Counted from the stretch's first letter, positions 44,473 to 52,775 are shown. The stretch is 64,000 nt of DNA from Streptomonospora mangrovi (GCF_027604915.1 NZ_JAJAQC010000010.1:62001-126000); one strand, 5' to 3'. The notes: generated by a model from the sequence alone, not told the origin. Numbers and translations: made by a program.

Positions 44473-45132
44473 ATGAACGATACCCACCCCCCGTATCCCG
44501 CACCCGACGGCGGCGGGCAGCCGCCCGCCGCCGGACCGGCCCCCTCCCCGTCCGGTCGGCCCGCCGTGCCCTCCGCGCCCGCCCCGCGCGGCCGGGCGCG
44601 CCGCCTGGCGGCGGCGGTCGGCGGCCGCTGGCCCACCTACCTGGGCGTGGCGATCGCGGTCGTCTCCACCGAGGAGGATCCCTCCAACGCGGCCATGATC
44701 GCCTTCCTGGCCGCGCTGACCTACCTGGCCACCGCCGTGGCCGGCCGGCCCCTCGCCGTCTGGCCGATCCTGGTGGCGCTGCTGCTCCTGGCGCGCGGCG
44801 CCGAGTTCCTTGGGGTGGACCACCTGTGGGTCACCGGCCCGCTGGCCGTGGCCGTGGCGGTCGCGGGCCTGATCAACGGCCGGCTGCTGGAGCCCGGCCT
44901 GTACCGGTGGCAGTTGCCGCAGATGGCGGCCGTGGCGGCGGTGGTGCTGGCCGCCGAGTACGCCGGCCTGTCCTTCGCCGGCTACCTGGTGGCGGCGGTG
45001 CTGCTGGGCCACGCGGCCTGGGACGTGGTGCACTGGCGCGCCGACCGGGTGGTCCACCGCCCGCTGGCGGAGTTCTGCGCCGTGCTGGACTTCCTGCTGG
45101 CCGTGGGGCTGGTCGTGCTGCTGGCGGTGTGA
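44473..45132 (+). CDS. multi-pass membrane protein, unknown function
   Basis: A 219-residue protein with a Pro-rich cytoplasmic lead of about 45 residues and five to six hydrophobic helices after residue 52. The motif VVSTEEDPSNAAMIAFLAALTY in the first helix-loop and HAAWDVVHWRAD near the end are distinctive but I cannot tie them to a named family. The ATG at 44473 opens MNDTHPPYPAPDGG. It is divergent from the second GlxA regulator. Confidence 0.6.
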   Translation: MNDTHPPYPAPDGGGQPPAAGPAPSPSGRPAVPSAPAPRGRARRLAAAVGGRWPTYLGVAIAVVSTEEDPSNAAMIAFLAALTYLATAVAGRPLAVWPILVALLLLARGAEFLGVDHLWVTGPLAVAVAVAGLINGRLLEPGLYRWQLPQMAAVAAVVLAAEYAGLSFAGYLVAAVLLGHAAWDVVHWRADRVVHRPLAEFCAVLDFLLAVGLVVLLAV

Positions 45133-45161
45133 GGCGCGCGGACGCCCGGTGGGCGCGGGGG

Positions 45162-46076
45162 TCAGCGCCCCTCGGCGGCCGGGACCCGCGCGGGCGCGGG
45201 CACCGCGCAGTCGGAGGGCTCCCCGTCGGCGCGGGCGTCGTCGCGGCGGCGCTCCAGCATCACGGTGTCGCGCCAGACGCCGTGGTGGCGCCCGATGCGC
45301 TCGCGCACGCCCAGGGTGCGGAACCCGGCGCTGTGGTGCAGGGCGAGGCTGGCCTTGTTCTCCGGGAAGATCGCGGTCTGGAGGGTCCACAGGCCGCCGG
45401 CGTCGGCGGCGGTGACCTGGCGGTGCAGCAGGACCTTGCCCACGCCCCGGCCGCGCGCGGCGGCCGCGACGTAGACGGAGGTCTCGGCCACGCCCGCGTA
45501 GACGGCGCGGGTGGAGACCGGGGTGGCGGCGGCCCAGCCCGCGATCTCGCCGTCGACCTCGGCGACCCAGCGGTGGCCGGGCAGCCACTTGGCGTCGAGG
45601 GCGTCGGCCGAGGGGGTCTCGGTCTCGAAGGTGGCGTTGCCGGTGGCGATGCCCTCGGCGTAGATCGCCAGCACGGCGGGGAAGTCGGCGGCCGCCATGG
45701 CCCGCACCGCGACGTCGGCGGGCAGGTCGGTCGGGCAGCACGGCCGGGCGGCGAGCAGGCCCATCACGGCGTCGGCGGCGTGCGGCAGGCCGGTGCAGCA
45801 GGCGGGGTTGATCATGACGCGGGTGGAGGTGCCCTGCTTGGTCAGGGTGACGAACCCGGCGTCGGCGAGCCGGCGCAGGTGGTGGGAGACCGTGGGCTGG
45901 CGCAGTCCGAGGGCGTCGGCGAGTTCGCCCACCGTGACCGCGCCGGGGGCGGCGGCGATGGTGTGCAGCAGCCGCACGCGGGCGGGTTCGGCCAGGCAGG
46001 CGAACCAGGCGGCGTAGGTCTCGGCGTCGGCGGCGGGCAGGGTCGGCAGCGGGTCGGTGCGGGTCGGTGCGCTCAT
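45162..46076 (-). CDS. ArsR regulator fused to ArsN1-like N-acetyltransferase
   Basis: A 304-residue two-domain protein. Residues 15-115 are an ArsR winged helix (VGELADALGLRQPTVSHHLR) with two vicinal Cys pairs, C93-C94 (NPACCTG) and C113-C114 (RPCCPTD), suitable for As(III). Residues 124-285 form a GNAT domain of the phosphinothricin/arsinothricin acetyltransferase type (IYAEGIATGNATFETE, AARGRGVGKVLLHRQV, NKASLALHHSAGFRTLGV). Family knowledge: ArsN1 acetylates arsinothricin or phosphinothricin. The fusion implies that the sensor and the detoxifying enzyme are made together. The start at 46076 is preferred over 46094. It is divergent from the flavoprotein gene. Confidence 0.85.
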   Translation of the reverse strand: MSAPTRTDPLPTLPAADAETYAAWFACLAEPARVRLLHTIAAAPGAVTVGELADALGLRQPTVSHHLRRLADAGFVTLTKQGTSTRVMINPACCTGLPHAADAVMGLLAARPCCPTDLPADVAVRAMAAADFPAVLAIYAEGIATGNATFETETPSADALDAKWLPGHRWVAEVDGEIAGWAAATPVSTRAVYAGVAETSVYVAAAARGRGVGKVLLHRQVTAADAGGLWTLQTAIFPENKASLALHHSAGFRTLGVRERIGRHHGVWRDTVMLERRRDDARADGEPSDCAVPAPARVPAAEGR

Positions 46077-46085
46077 GACCCCATT

Positions 46086-46156
46086 ATCGATCACAATCTA
46101 TGGTTGCGTCCATTGATTCCGGTCGATAGAGTGCCAGTCAATCGACGGACATCGAT
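46086..46156. promoter_or_regulatory. three ArsR-type inverted sites in divergent promoter region
   Basis: Three inverted repeats with the same geometry, a 5-bp arm, 6-bp spacer and 5-bp arm, lie between the ArsR-ArsN start and the flavoprotein start. They are ATCGA-N6-TCTAT (46086-46101), ATTGA-N6-TCGAT (46112-46127) and the perfect ATCGA-N6-TCGAT (46141-46156). They are probably bound by the fused ArsR to control both directions. Confidence 0.6.
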
Positions 46157-46169
46157 GAAAGGGTGCGTC

Positions 46170-47513
46170 ATGGTCGAGGAACACCCGGTCGTGGTGATCG
46201 GCGCGGGCCCGGTGGGGCTGGCCGCGGCGGCGGAACTGGCGGAGCGCGGCCTGCCCGCGCTCGTGCTGGAGAAGGGCGCCGCGGCGGGGGCGGCCGTGCG
46301 GGAGTGGGGCCACGTGCGGCTGTTCTCCTCCTGGCGCGACCTGGTCGCCCCGGCGGCCGAGCGGCTGCTCGCCCCGACCGGATGGACCCGGCCCGACGCC
46401 GGCGCCTACCCCACCGGCGCGGAGTGGGCCGCGGCCTACCTGGAGCCGCTGGCCGCCGCGCTGGGCGAGCGGGTGCGCTTCGGCGCCGAGGTGGCCGGCG
46501 TCAGCCGGCGCGGCCGCGACCGGGTCGTGGACGCCGGGCGCGCCGACGCACCCTTCACGGTGCGGGTGCGCACCGCCGGCGGCGAGGAGCGGCTGGCCGC
46601 GCGCGCCGTGGTCGACGCCTCGGGCACGTGGGGCTCACCCAACCCGCTGGGCGCCGACGGCCTGCCCGCCCTCGGCGAGGCCGAGGCCGCCGACCGCCTC
46701 ACCTACCGCGTCCCCGACCTGGCCGAGGAGCAGGTGCGCCAACGCCACGCCGGGCGGCGCACCGCCGTGGTCGGCAGCGGGCACTCCGCGCTGACCGCCC
46801 TGGTCGCGCTGGCCGGACTCGCCGCCGAGGCGCCCGGCACCCGCGTGGTGTGGGTGCTGCGCCGGGGCGCGGTCGGCGACGCCTTCGGCGGCGGAGCCGC
46901 CGACCAACTCGCCGCGCGCGGCGCCCTGGGGCGGCGCGCCCAGGAGGCGGTGGACGCCGGGCACGTCGAGGTGGTCACCGGGTTCCGCACCGCCGGGGTC
47001 CGCCGCGAGGGCGGCGGCGTGGTGCTCACCGACGAGGACGGCCGCGCCCTGGCGCCCGTCGACCGGGTCGTCGCCCTGACCGGGTTCCGGCCCGACCTGG
47101 CGCCGCTGGCGGAGATCCGGCTCGGCCTGGACCCCGCCCTTGAGGCGCCGGCGGCCCTGGCGCCGCTGATCGACCCCAACACGCACTCCTGCGGCACCGT
47201 CTACCCCCACGGCGCCGCCGAACTGGCCCACCCCGAGCCCGGGTTCTACCTGGCCGGCATGAAGTCCTACGGCCGCGCCCCCACGTTCCTCGCCCTGACC
47301 GGGTTCGAGCAGGTGCGCAGCATCGCCGCCGCGCTCGCGGGCGACCACGAGGCGGCCGCGCGGGTGGAGCTGGTCCTGCCCGAGACCGGCGTGTGCAAGG
47401 GGCCGGGGCTCGACGACGCCGACGCCCAAGCCGGAGACGACGGCGGCTGCTGCGGTGCGCCCGAACCGGTCGCGGTGGCGCCGGTCCGCGCGGTCCTGCC
47501 CGTCCTGCGGTAG
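46170..47513 (+). CDS. FAD/NAD(P)-dependent oxidoreductase of the arsenic island
   Basis: A 447-residue two-dinucleotide-binding flavoprotein: FAD motif VVIGAGPVGLAAAAELAERG at the N-terminus, EWGHVRLFSSWRDL, and a second Rossmann motif AVVGSGHSALTALVAL near residue 205. The C-terminal tail is Cys-containing (GVCKGP and GGCCGAP). It resembles flavin monooxygenase or thioredoxin-reductase-like proteins seen in actinomycete ars clusters (ArsO-like); the reaction is unknown. The ATG at 46170 follows AAAGGG; 46155 is an alternative. Its TAG overlaps the GTG of the MFS gene by one base, so the two are coupled. Confidence 0.8.
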   Translation: MVEEHPVVVIGAGPVGLAAAAELAERGLPALVLEKGAAAGAAVREWGHVRLFSSWRDLVAPAAERLLAPTGWTRPDAGAYPTGAEWAAAYLEPLAAALGERVRFGAEVAGVSRRGRDRVVDAGRADAPFTVRVRTAGGEERLAARAVVDASGTWGSPNPLGADGLPALGEAEAADRLTYRVPDLAEEQVRQRHAGRRTAVVGSGHSALTALVALAGLAAEAPGTRVVWVLRRGAVGDAFGGGAADQLAARGALGRRAQEAVDAGHVEVVTGFRTAGVRREGGGVVLTDEDGRALAPVDRVVALTGFRPDLAPLAEIRLGLDPALEAPAALAPLIDPNTHSCGTVYPHGAAELAHPEPGFYLAGMKSYGRAPTFLALTGFEQVRSIAAALAGDHEAAARVELVLPETGVCKGPGLDDADAQAGDDGGCCGAPEPVAVAPVRAVLPVLR

Positions 47514-48733
47514 TGGCGGGCGGCACCGACCCCCAGGCCGGTCCCGCTCCGGGGTCGCGCCGCGCGCTGGTGGCGCTGTGCGTCACGGTGACCACCAGCT
47601 ACGGCGTGCTCCTGTACGCCTTCCCGGTGCTGGCCCCCGCCATCAGCGCCGACACCGGCTGGTCGCCGGCCACGGTCACCGCCGCCTACTCCGCCGCCCA
47701 GGTCGTCTCGGCGCTGGCGCAGGCCGGGGTCGGGCGGTGGCTGGAGCGGGCGGGGCCGCGCGCGGTCATGACCGCCGCCGCCGCGCTGGCCGTGCCGGCG
47801 GTCGCGGGGATCGCCCTGGCGCCCGGCCTGCCCGCGTTCTTCCTGGCGTGGCTGGCGGCGGGCGCGGCCACCTCGGGCCTGTTCTACCCGCCGGCGTTCG
47901 CCGCGCTGACCGCCTGGTTCGGCTCGGGGCGGGTGCGGGCGCTGACGGCGCTGACCCTGGCCGCCGGGCTCTCCAGCACGGTGTTCGCCCCGCTCACCGC
48001 CGCCCTGGAGGCAGCGCTGGGCTGGCGCGGCGCCTACGGGGTGCTGGCTTTGGTGCTGCTGTGCGTGGTGCTGCCGCTGCACGCGCTGGCGCTCACCCCG
48101 CCCTGGCGGGGCGGGGCCGGCGGAGCGGCGGGGGCCGGGCGCGCGGTCGCGCTGCGCAGGGTCGTGGCCGACCGGGCGTTCCTGGCGCTGACCGCCGCGC
48201 TGACCCTGGGCGCGTTCGGGGTCTACGCGGTGGTGGTCAACATCGTGCCGCTGCTCCAGGAGCGCGGGTTCGGCACCACCGTGGCGGCGTGGGCACTGGG
48301 GATCGGCGGCATCGGCCAGGTGCTGGGCCGCCTGGCCTACGCGCCGCTGGAGCGGCGCGCCGGGGTCGTCGGGCGGGCGGTCGCGGTGCTGGCGGCGTGC
48401 GCCGCGACGACCGCGCTGCTGGCGGCGGTGCCGGGGCCGCTCGCGCTCGTGCTGGCGGTGTCGCTGCTGGCGGGGGTGGCGCGCGGCATCTTCACCCTGC
48501 TCCAGGCCACGGCCGTGGCCGACCGGTGGGGCACCGCCCGCTACGCCGCGCTCAACGGGATCCTGCACAGCCCGCTGATGCTGGCCATCGCCCTGGCCCC
48601 CTGGGCGGGCGCCGCCCTGGCCGGGGCGCTGGGCGGCTACCCCGCGATGTTCGCGGTGCTGGCCGCGATCGGCGCGGCCGGGGCGCTGCTCGCCCCGCTG
48701 ACCCGCCCGGCCGACCCGGAGCGTCCGGCCTGA
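47513..48733 (+). CDS. MFS transporter of the arsenic island
   Basis: A 406-residue major facilitator with twelve helices. The GTG at 47513 shares its first base with the preceding stop. The first helix TTSYGVLLYAFPVLAPAIS and the loop 2-3 region WLERAGPRAVMTAAA fit a drug-efflux type. Its coupling to a flavoprotein and position beside the ArsR-ArsN fusion suggests export of an oxidised or conjugated arsenical, or of a related toxin. This is inference; the family carries many substrates. Confidence 0.8.
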   Translation: MAGGTDPQAGPAPGSRRALVALCVTVTTSYGVLLYAFPVLAPAISADTGWSPATVTAAYSAAQVVSALAQAGVGRWLERAGPRAVMTAAAALAVPAVAGIALAPGLPAFFLAWLAAGAATSGLFYPPAFAALTAWFGSGRVRALTALTLAAGLSSTVFAPLTAALEAALGWRGAYGVLALVLLCVVLPLHALALTPPWRGGAGGAAGAGRAVALRRVVADRAFLALTAALTLGAFGVYAVVVNIVPLLQERGFGTTVAAWALGIGGIGQVLGRLAYAPLERRAGVVGRAVAVLAACAATTALLAAVPGPLALVLAVSLLAGVARGIFTLLQATAVADRWGTARYAALNGILHSPLMLAIALAPWAGAALAGALGGYPAMFAVLAAIGAAGALLAPLTRPADPERPA

Positions 48734-48751
48734 GCCGGCGCGGCGCCGGCT
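48733..48751 (+). terminator. short palindrome at end of MFS gene
   Basis: AGCCGGCGC-G-GCGCCGGCT, 9-bp arms with a 1-nt centre, starts at the MFS stop codon. It may be a weak terminator or attenuator before the next gene at 48811. Confidence 0.35.
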
Positions 48752-48810
48752 GCACCCGGGCGCGCTTGCCGCGCCGCAAACCCCACCACTCACCCTCACA
48801 AGGAGTCGCC

Positions 48811-49863
48811 ATGCCCGACCACCCCCTGATCGTCATCGGCGCCGGCCAGTCCGGGCTCGCCACCGCCCACGCCGCCGCGCGGCTAGGCGTGCGCGCCCTG
48901 GTGCTGGAGGCCGCCGCCGAGGTCGGCGGCTCCTGGCCGCACTACTACGACAGCCTGGAGCTGTTCTCACCGGCGCGGTTCTCCGCGCTGCCCGGCCGGC
49001 CGCTGCCGGGCGACGGCGACCGCTACCCGCTGCGCGACGAGATCACGGCCTACCTGCGCGGCTACGCCGCCGACCTGGCCGCCGACATCCGCCGCGGCAG
49101 CCGGGTGGAGCGCGTGGCGGCCGGTCCGGACGGGCTCGCGGTCACCACGGCCGACGGCAGGGTGCGCACCGCCGCCGCCGTCGTGGCCGCCACCGGCGGG
49201 TTCTCCCGGCCCCACCGGCCCGCCCTGCCCGGTCTGGACGGCTTCACCGGCACCGTGCTGCACGCCGCCGACTACCGGCGGCCCGCGCCCTTCGCCGGGC
49301 AGCGGGTGGTGGTGGTCGGCGGCGGCAACTCCGGCGTGCAGATCGCCGCCGAACTCGCGGCCGTGGCCCGGGTCAGCCTGGCCACCCGCGCGCCGGTGGC
49401 GTGGGCCGGCCGGTACCTGCTGGGGCGCGACCTGCACTGGTGGTTCGTGCGCAGCGGCCTGGACGCCGTGCCGCTGCGCCGCGTGTGGGAGCGCGGGCCG
49501 ACCCTGGTCAACGACGACGGCCGCTACCGGGCCGCGTTCGCCACGGGCAACCCCGACCGGCGGGAGATGTTCGCGCGGCTGGCCGGCGGCAAGGTGGAGT
49601 GGGCCGACGGCGCCGTGGAGGAGATCGACACCCTCCTGCTGGCCACCGGCTACCGGCCCGCCCTGGACTACCTGGCGGGCACCGGCGCGCTCGACGCCCA
49701 GGGGCGCCCGCTGCACCGGGGCGGGGTGTCGGCCACCGTGCCCGGCCTGGGGTATGTGGGGCTGGAGTTCCAGCGCGGGTTCGGGTCGGCCACGCTGCGC
49801 GGGGTGGGCCGCGACGCCCGCCACGTGCTGCGTCGGCTGCGCGTGGGCGCGGGGCGGAGGTGA
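48811..49863 (+). CDS. flavin-dependent monooxygenase, ArsO-like
   Basis: A 350-residue flavoprotein of the ArsO/flavin-containing-monooxygenase type. FAD motif LIVIGAGQSGLATAHAAARLG at residues 6-26, GSWPHYYDSLELFSPAR, and the NADPH motif VVVVGGGNSGVQIAAEL near residue 168; the ATGYRPALDYL strand closes the fold. AAGGAG precedes the ATG at 48811. It follows the MFS gene after 77 bp on the same strand. ArsO-type proteins are known companions of ars operons; the substrate has not been firmly defined. Confidence 0.82.
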   Translation: MPDHPLIVIGAGQSGLATAHAAARLGVRALVLEAAAEVGGSWPHYYDSLELFSPARFSALPGRPLPGDGDRYPLRDEITAYLRGYAADLAADIRRGSRVERVAAGPDGLAVTTADGRVRTAAAVVAATGGFSRPHRPALPGLDGFTGTVLHAADYRRPAPFAGQRVVVVGGGNSGVQIAAELAAVARVSLATRAPVAWAGRYLLGRDLHWWFVRSGLDAVPLRRVWERGPTLVNDDGRYRAAFATGNPDRREMFARLAGGKVEWADGAVEEIDTLLLATGYRPALDYLAGTGALDAQGRPLHRGGVSATVPGLGYVGLEFQRGFGSATLRGVGRDARHVLRRLRVGAGRR

Positions 49864-49920
49864 ATGCCGGGGCCGGACACCCGGGGTGCGGGGCCGGCCC
49901 CGGCGCCCTCCCTCCCTGGA

Positions 49921-50343
49921 CTACCGGCCGGCGCCGGCCGTGAGTTCGGCGATGAGGCCCTCGACGCGCGCGCGGATCTCGTCGCGGATGGGGCGCACGG
50001 CGGCCACGCCCCGGCCGGCGGGGTCGGGCAGCTCCCAGTCGAGGTAGCGCTTGCCGGGGAAGACCGGGCAGGCGTCGCCGCAGCCCATGGTCACGCAGAC
50101 GTCGGAGGACTCCACGGCCTCGGGGGTCAGCCGCTTGGGTGTCTGGGCGGAGATGTCGATGCCGACCTCGGCCATGGCCTCGACCACGGCGGGGTTGACC
50201 TCGTCGGCGGGCGCCGACCCGGCCGAGCGCACCTCGACGCGGTCCCCGGCCAGGTGCGCCAGCCAGGCGGCGGCCATCTGGGAGCGGCCGGCGTTGTGGA
50301 CGCACACGAACAGGACGGAGGGGACGGGCGGTGCGGCGGTCAT
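49921..50343 (-). CDS. arsC: arsenate reductase, low-molecular-weight-phosphatase type
   Basis: A 140-residue arsenate reductase. The P-loop CX5R is C14-VHNAG-R20, and the shuttle cysteines C88 and C92 lie in TMGCGDACPVFPG; the DWELPDP motif carries the general acid. This is the thioredoxin- or mycothiol-coupled class. The ATG at 50343 (MTAAPPVPSVLFVC) is preferred over the longer frame because the divergent operators lie directly upstream. It is divergent from arsR-acr3 with 75 bp between starts. Confidence 0.92.
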   Translation of the reverse strand: MTAAPPVPSVLFVCVHNAGRSQMAAAWLAHLAGDRVEVRSAGSAPADEVNPAVVEAMAEVGIDISAQTPKRLTPEAVESSDVCVTMGCGDACPVFPGKRYLDWELPDPAGRGVAAVRPIRDEIRARVEGLIAELTAGAGR

Positions 50344-50385
50344 GGGCGGTGCCTTTCGGACGCTTCCGGACGGCGGGCCGATCGG

Positions 50386-50441
50386 CATCAGTTCCCGCTG
50401 ATGTGACAGTATCAGTCCATGCTGATGTCAGTCGACACTGA
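50386..50441. promoter_or_regulatory. three ArsR-type operators between arsC and arsR
   Basis: Three inverted repeats with 6-bp spacers: CATCAG-N6-CTGATG (50386-50403), ATCAG-N6-CTGAT (50411-50426) and TCAG-N6-CTGA (50428-50441). The second and third overlap the start codon of arsR. They should allow ArsR to block arsC, itself and acr3. Confidence 0.7.
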
Positions 50442-50724
50442 TGTGATCCGCGCGCTGGGCGACCCCCTGCGGCTGCGGATCGTCTCCCTGCTGGCGCGCG
50501 AGACCCTGTGCACCACCCACCTCATGGCCGAGACCGGGGCGCGCCAGACCAACCTGTCCAACCACCTGCGCGTGCTGCGCGAGGCCGGCCTGGTCGAGAC
50601 CGAGCCGTGCGGCCGGTTCACCTACTACCGGCTGCGGCCCGAGGCGCTGGAGGCGCTCGCCGGCGGCTTCGCCGACCTCGCCGCCGCCGCGCGCGCCGGC
50701 GACCGGCCGCGGCGGGCCTGCTGA
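50419..50724 (+). CDS. arsR: ArsR-family arsenic repressor
   Basis: A 101-residue winged-helix repressor: DPLRLRIVSLLARETLCTTHLM, recognition helix region ARQTNLSNHLRVLREAGLVE and wing GRFTYYRL. Cys are at 31, 64 and 101; the classical ELCVCDL pair is not present, so the As(III) site is atypical (C31 with C64 or C101 are candidates). Start at ATG 50419 or 50425; both lie inside the operator cluster. Its TGA overlaps the ATG of acr3 (TGATG), so the repressor and the pump are coupled. Confidence 0.87.
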   Translation: MLMSVDTDVIRALGDPLRLRIVSLLARETLCTTHLMAETGARQTNLSNHLRVLREAGLVETEPCGRFTYYRLRPEALEALAGGFADLAAAARAGDRPRRAC

Positions 50725-51833
50725 TGGCCCGCGCGCAGGAGGCCGCGACCACGGGGGGCGCCGAGGGAGCCGAGGGCGCCGTCGCGGCGCGGCTCTCGCG
50801 GCTGGACCGCTACCTGCCGGTGTGGATCGGCCTGGCCATGGCGGCGGGCCTGCTGCTGGGCCGGTGGGTGCCGGGGCTGTCGGCGGCGCTGGAGGCGGTG
50901 GAGGTCGGCGGGATCTCCGTGCCTATCGCGCTGGGGCTGCTGCTGATGATGTACCCGGTGCTGGCCAAGGTCCGCTACGACCGCCTGGGCGCCGTCACCC
51001 GCGACACCCGCCTGCTGGCCGCCTCCCTGGTGCTCAACTGGGTGGTGGGGCCGGCGCTGATGTTCGCGCTGGCCTGGGTCTTCCTGCCCGACCTGCCGGA
51101 GTTCCGCACCGGGCTGATCATCGTCGGGCTGGCCCGCTGCATCGCGATGGTGGTCATCTGGAACGACCTCGCCTGCGGCGACCGCGAGGCCGCCGCCGTG
51201 CTGGTGGCCCTCAACTCCCTGTTCCAGGTAGTGGCCTTCGGCGCGCTGGGCTGGTTCTACCTCGACCTGCTGCCGGGGTGGCTGGGGCTGGACACCAGCG
51301 GCATCGACGTCTCGCCGTGGGAGATCGCGGCCATGGTGGCGGTGTTCCTCGGCGTTCCGCTGGCCGCCGGGTACCTCACCCGCGCCCTGGGCGAGCGCAC
51401 GCGCGGCCGCGCCTGGTACGAGCAGCGGTTCCTGCCGCGCGTGGGACCGCTGGCGCTGTACGGGCTGCTGTTCACCATCGTGCTGCTGTTCGCCCTCCAG
51501 GGCGAGGCCATCACCTCCCAGCCCCTGGACGTCGCGCGCATCGCGCTGCCGCTGCTGGCCTACTTCGTGCTGATGTGGGGGGTGTCGGTGCTGCTGGGGC
51601 GCGGGATCGGGCTGGGCTACCAGCGCTCGGCCACGCTGGCGTTCACGGCGGCCGGCAACAACTTCGAGCTGGCCATCGCGGTGGCGATCGGCGTGTTCGG
51701 CGCGGCGTCGGGCCAGGCCCTGGCGGGCGTGGTCGGTCCCCTCATCGAGGTCCCGGTCCTGATCGGCCTGGTCTACGTCTCGCTGTGGACCCGCCGCTTC
51801 TTCCCGCCGGAGCCGGCCCCGACGGGCCCCTAG
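50724..51833 (+). CDS. acr3: arsenite efflux permease Acr3
   Basis: A 369-residue arsenite/H+ antiporter with ten helices (bile acid/arsenite/riboflavin transporter fold). The conserved Cys is C139 in GLARCIAMVVIWNDLACGD, and the second signature is TAAGNNFELAIAVAI. The first 25 residues are Ala/Glu-rich and cytoplasmic. The ATG overlaps the arsR stop. Together with arsC it forms a complete arsenate/arsenite resistance unit. Confidence 0.92.
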   Translation: MARAQEAATTGGAEGAEGAVAARLSRLDRYLPVWIGLAMAAGLLLGRWVPGLSAALEAVEVGGISVPIALGLLLMMYPVLAKVRYDRLGAVTRDTRLLAASLVLNWVVGPALMFALAWVFLPDLPEFRTGLIIVGLARCIAMVVIWNDLACGDREAAAVLVALNSLFQVVAFGALGWFYLDLLPGWLGLDTSGIDVSPWEIAAMVAVFLGVPLAAGYLTRALGERTRGRAWYEQRFLPRVGPLALYGLLFTIVLLFALQGEAITSQPLDVARIALPLLAYFVLMWGVSVLLGRGIGLGYQRSATLAFTAAGNNFELAIAVAIGVFGAASGQALAGVVGPLIEVPVLIGLVYVSLWTRRFFPPEPAPTGP

Positions 51834-51902
51834 GAGCGCGCGTGCGCCGGGGCTGGCAGCATGAGGGCACAGCGGGAGACTTCCGACCATCAGGAGGAGA
51901 AC

Positions 51903-52115
51903 GTGGCCAACTACTCGCCTGAGTACCCGGTGCTCGCGGCCCAGGACGCCCTCGACCAGGGCCTGCCAGTCCACGTAGCGGCCCTGCACGAGTCCTTCCG
52001 CCACCTGTGGGGCCAGGTGATAGCCGACATCGAGTCCCGAGGCTGGCGCCTGGAACACTGGACAGTCTCCGCCGGAACCGAAACCTTCGCCTACCCCGTC
52101 TTCCGCCGCCCCTAG
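51903..52115 (+). CDS. small protein of unknown function
   Basis: A 70-residue protein starting at GTG 51903 behind AGGAGGAG. Sequence is soluble and aromatic-rich toward the end (HLWGQVIADIESRGWRLEHW). No domain recognised. It lies just before the leader of CRISPR array 1, on the same strand. Confidence 0.55.
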   Translation: MANYSPEYPVLAAQDALDQGLPVHVAALHESFRHLWGQVIADIESRGWRLEHWTVSAGTETFAYPVFRRP

Positions 52116-52158
52116 GCGGAGACCAGGAAAACGCGTAACACGAGACCGCCCACGAGGG

Positions 52159-52257
52159 CGAGACCAGCGAACGCCGCCACTCCTGTCCGTTATGTCCGTC
52201 TCTGAAGAAGTGGCCAAAAAGGCTGGCGCCAGCCCATAAACGCCCAGTTCAATAAGC
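52159..52257 (+). promoter_or_regulatory. CRISPR array 1 leader
   Basis: A 99-bp block directly before the first repeat. It is closely similar to the 99 bp before array 2, including the shared GAAGAAGTGGCCAAAAAGGC and a GCCAGCCCATAAACGCCC stretch. The shared, less GC-rich block fixes the orientation: leader at the left, transcription rightward. Confidence 0.75.
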
Positions 52258-52713
52258 GTGCTCCCCGCGCACGCGGGGATGGTCCCTGGCGGACGGCGGC
52301 TCCGAGGTCGTGATCCTCGTGCTCCCCGCGCACGCGGGGATGGTCCCTCGGTGGGCACGGGTGCTCCCGGCGGGAGTTCGTGCTCCCCGCGCACGCGGGG
52401 ATGGTCCCCGCGACAGCGTGCGGCGGGGCGAGGACACCAAGTGCTCCCCGCGCACGCGGGGATGGTCCCTGGAACACCCGGTACGCGGCCGTGTCGTCGG
52501 GGTGCTCCCCGCGCACGCGGGGATGGTCCCGAACCGCCCCTGCCGGATCGCTTCTGGTGGGCGTGCTCCCCGCGCACGCGGGGATGGTCCCGACACCGCG
52601 CGAGCCATCGCCGCCGGCCGCCCGTGCTCCTCGCGCACGCGGGGATGGTCCTGGGGGTCTTTCGAGAACGGAATGGGGGTCTCTGTGCTCCCCGCGCACG
52701 CGGGGATGGTCCC
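52258..52713 (+). CRISPR. CRISPR array 1, type I-E-like, 8 repeats / 7 spacers
   Basis: Eight 29-bp repeats begin at 52258, 52319, 52380, 52441, 52502, 52563, 52624 and 52685, an exact 61-bp period, so all seven spacers are 32 bp. The repeat begins GTGCTCCCCGCG and ends GGGGATGGTCCC, with a CCCCGCG/CGCGGGG hairpin typical of I-E. Repeat 7 has two changes (CTCCTCG and a final T), in keeping with decay at the end away from the leader. The sequence after the last repeat resembles spacer 4 (see findings). No cas gene is in the window. Confidence 0.95.
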
Positions 52714-52775
52714 CCGAGCACCCGGTTCGCGGCCCCCGCGCACCAGCCATCCGCCCGGGAGGCGCCGCCCGGGAA

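Noticed and set aside
46094-46094. Earlier start for the ArsR-acetyltransferase fusion
   Set aside because: It would place the coding region over an operator half-site without a ribosome site; 46076 begins at the family-like MSAPT.
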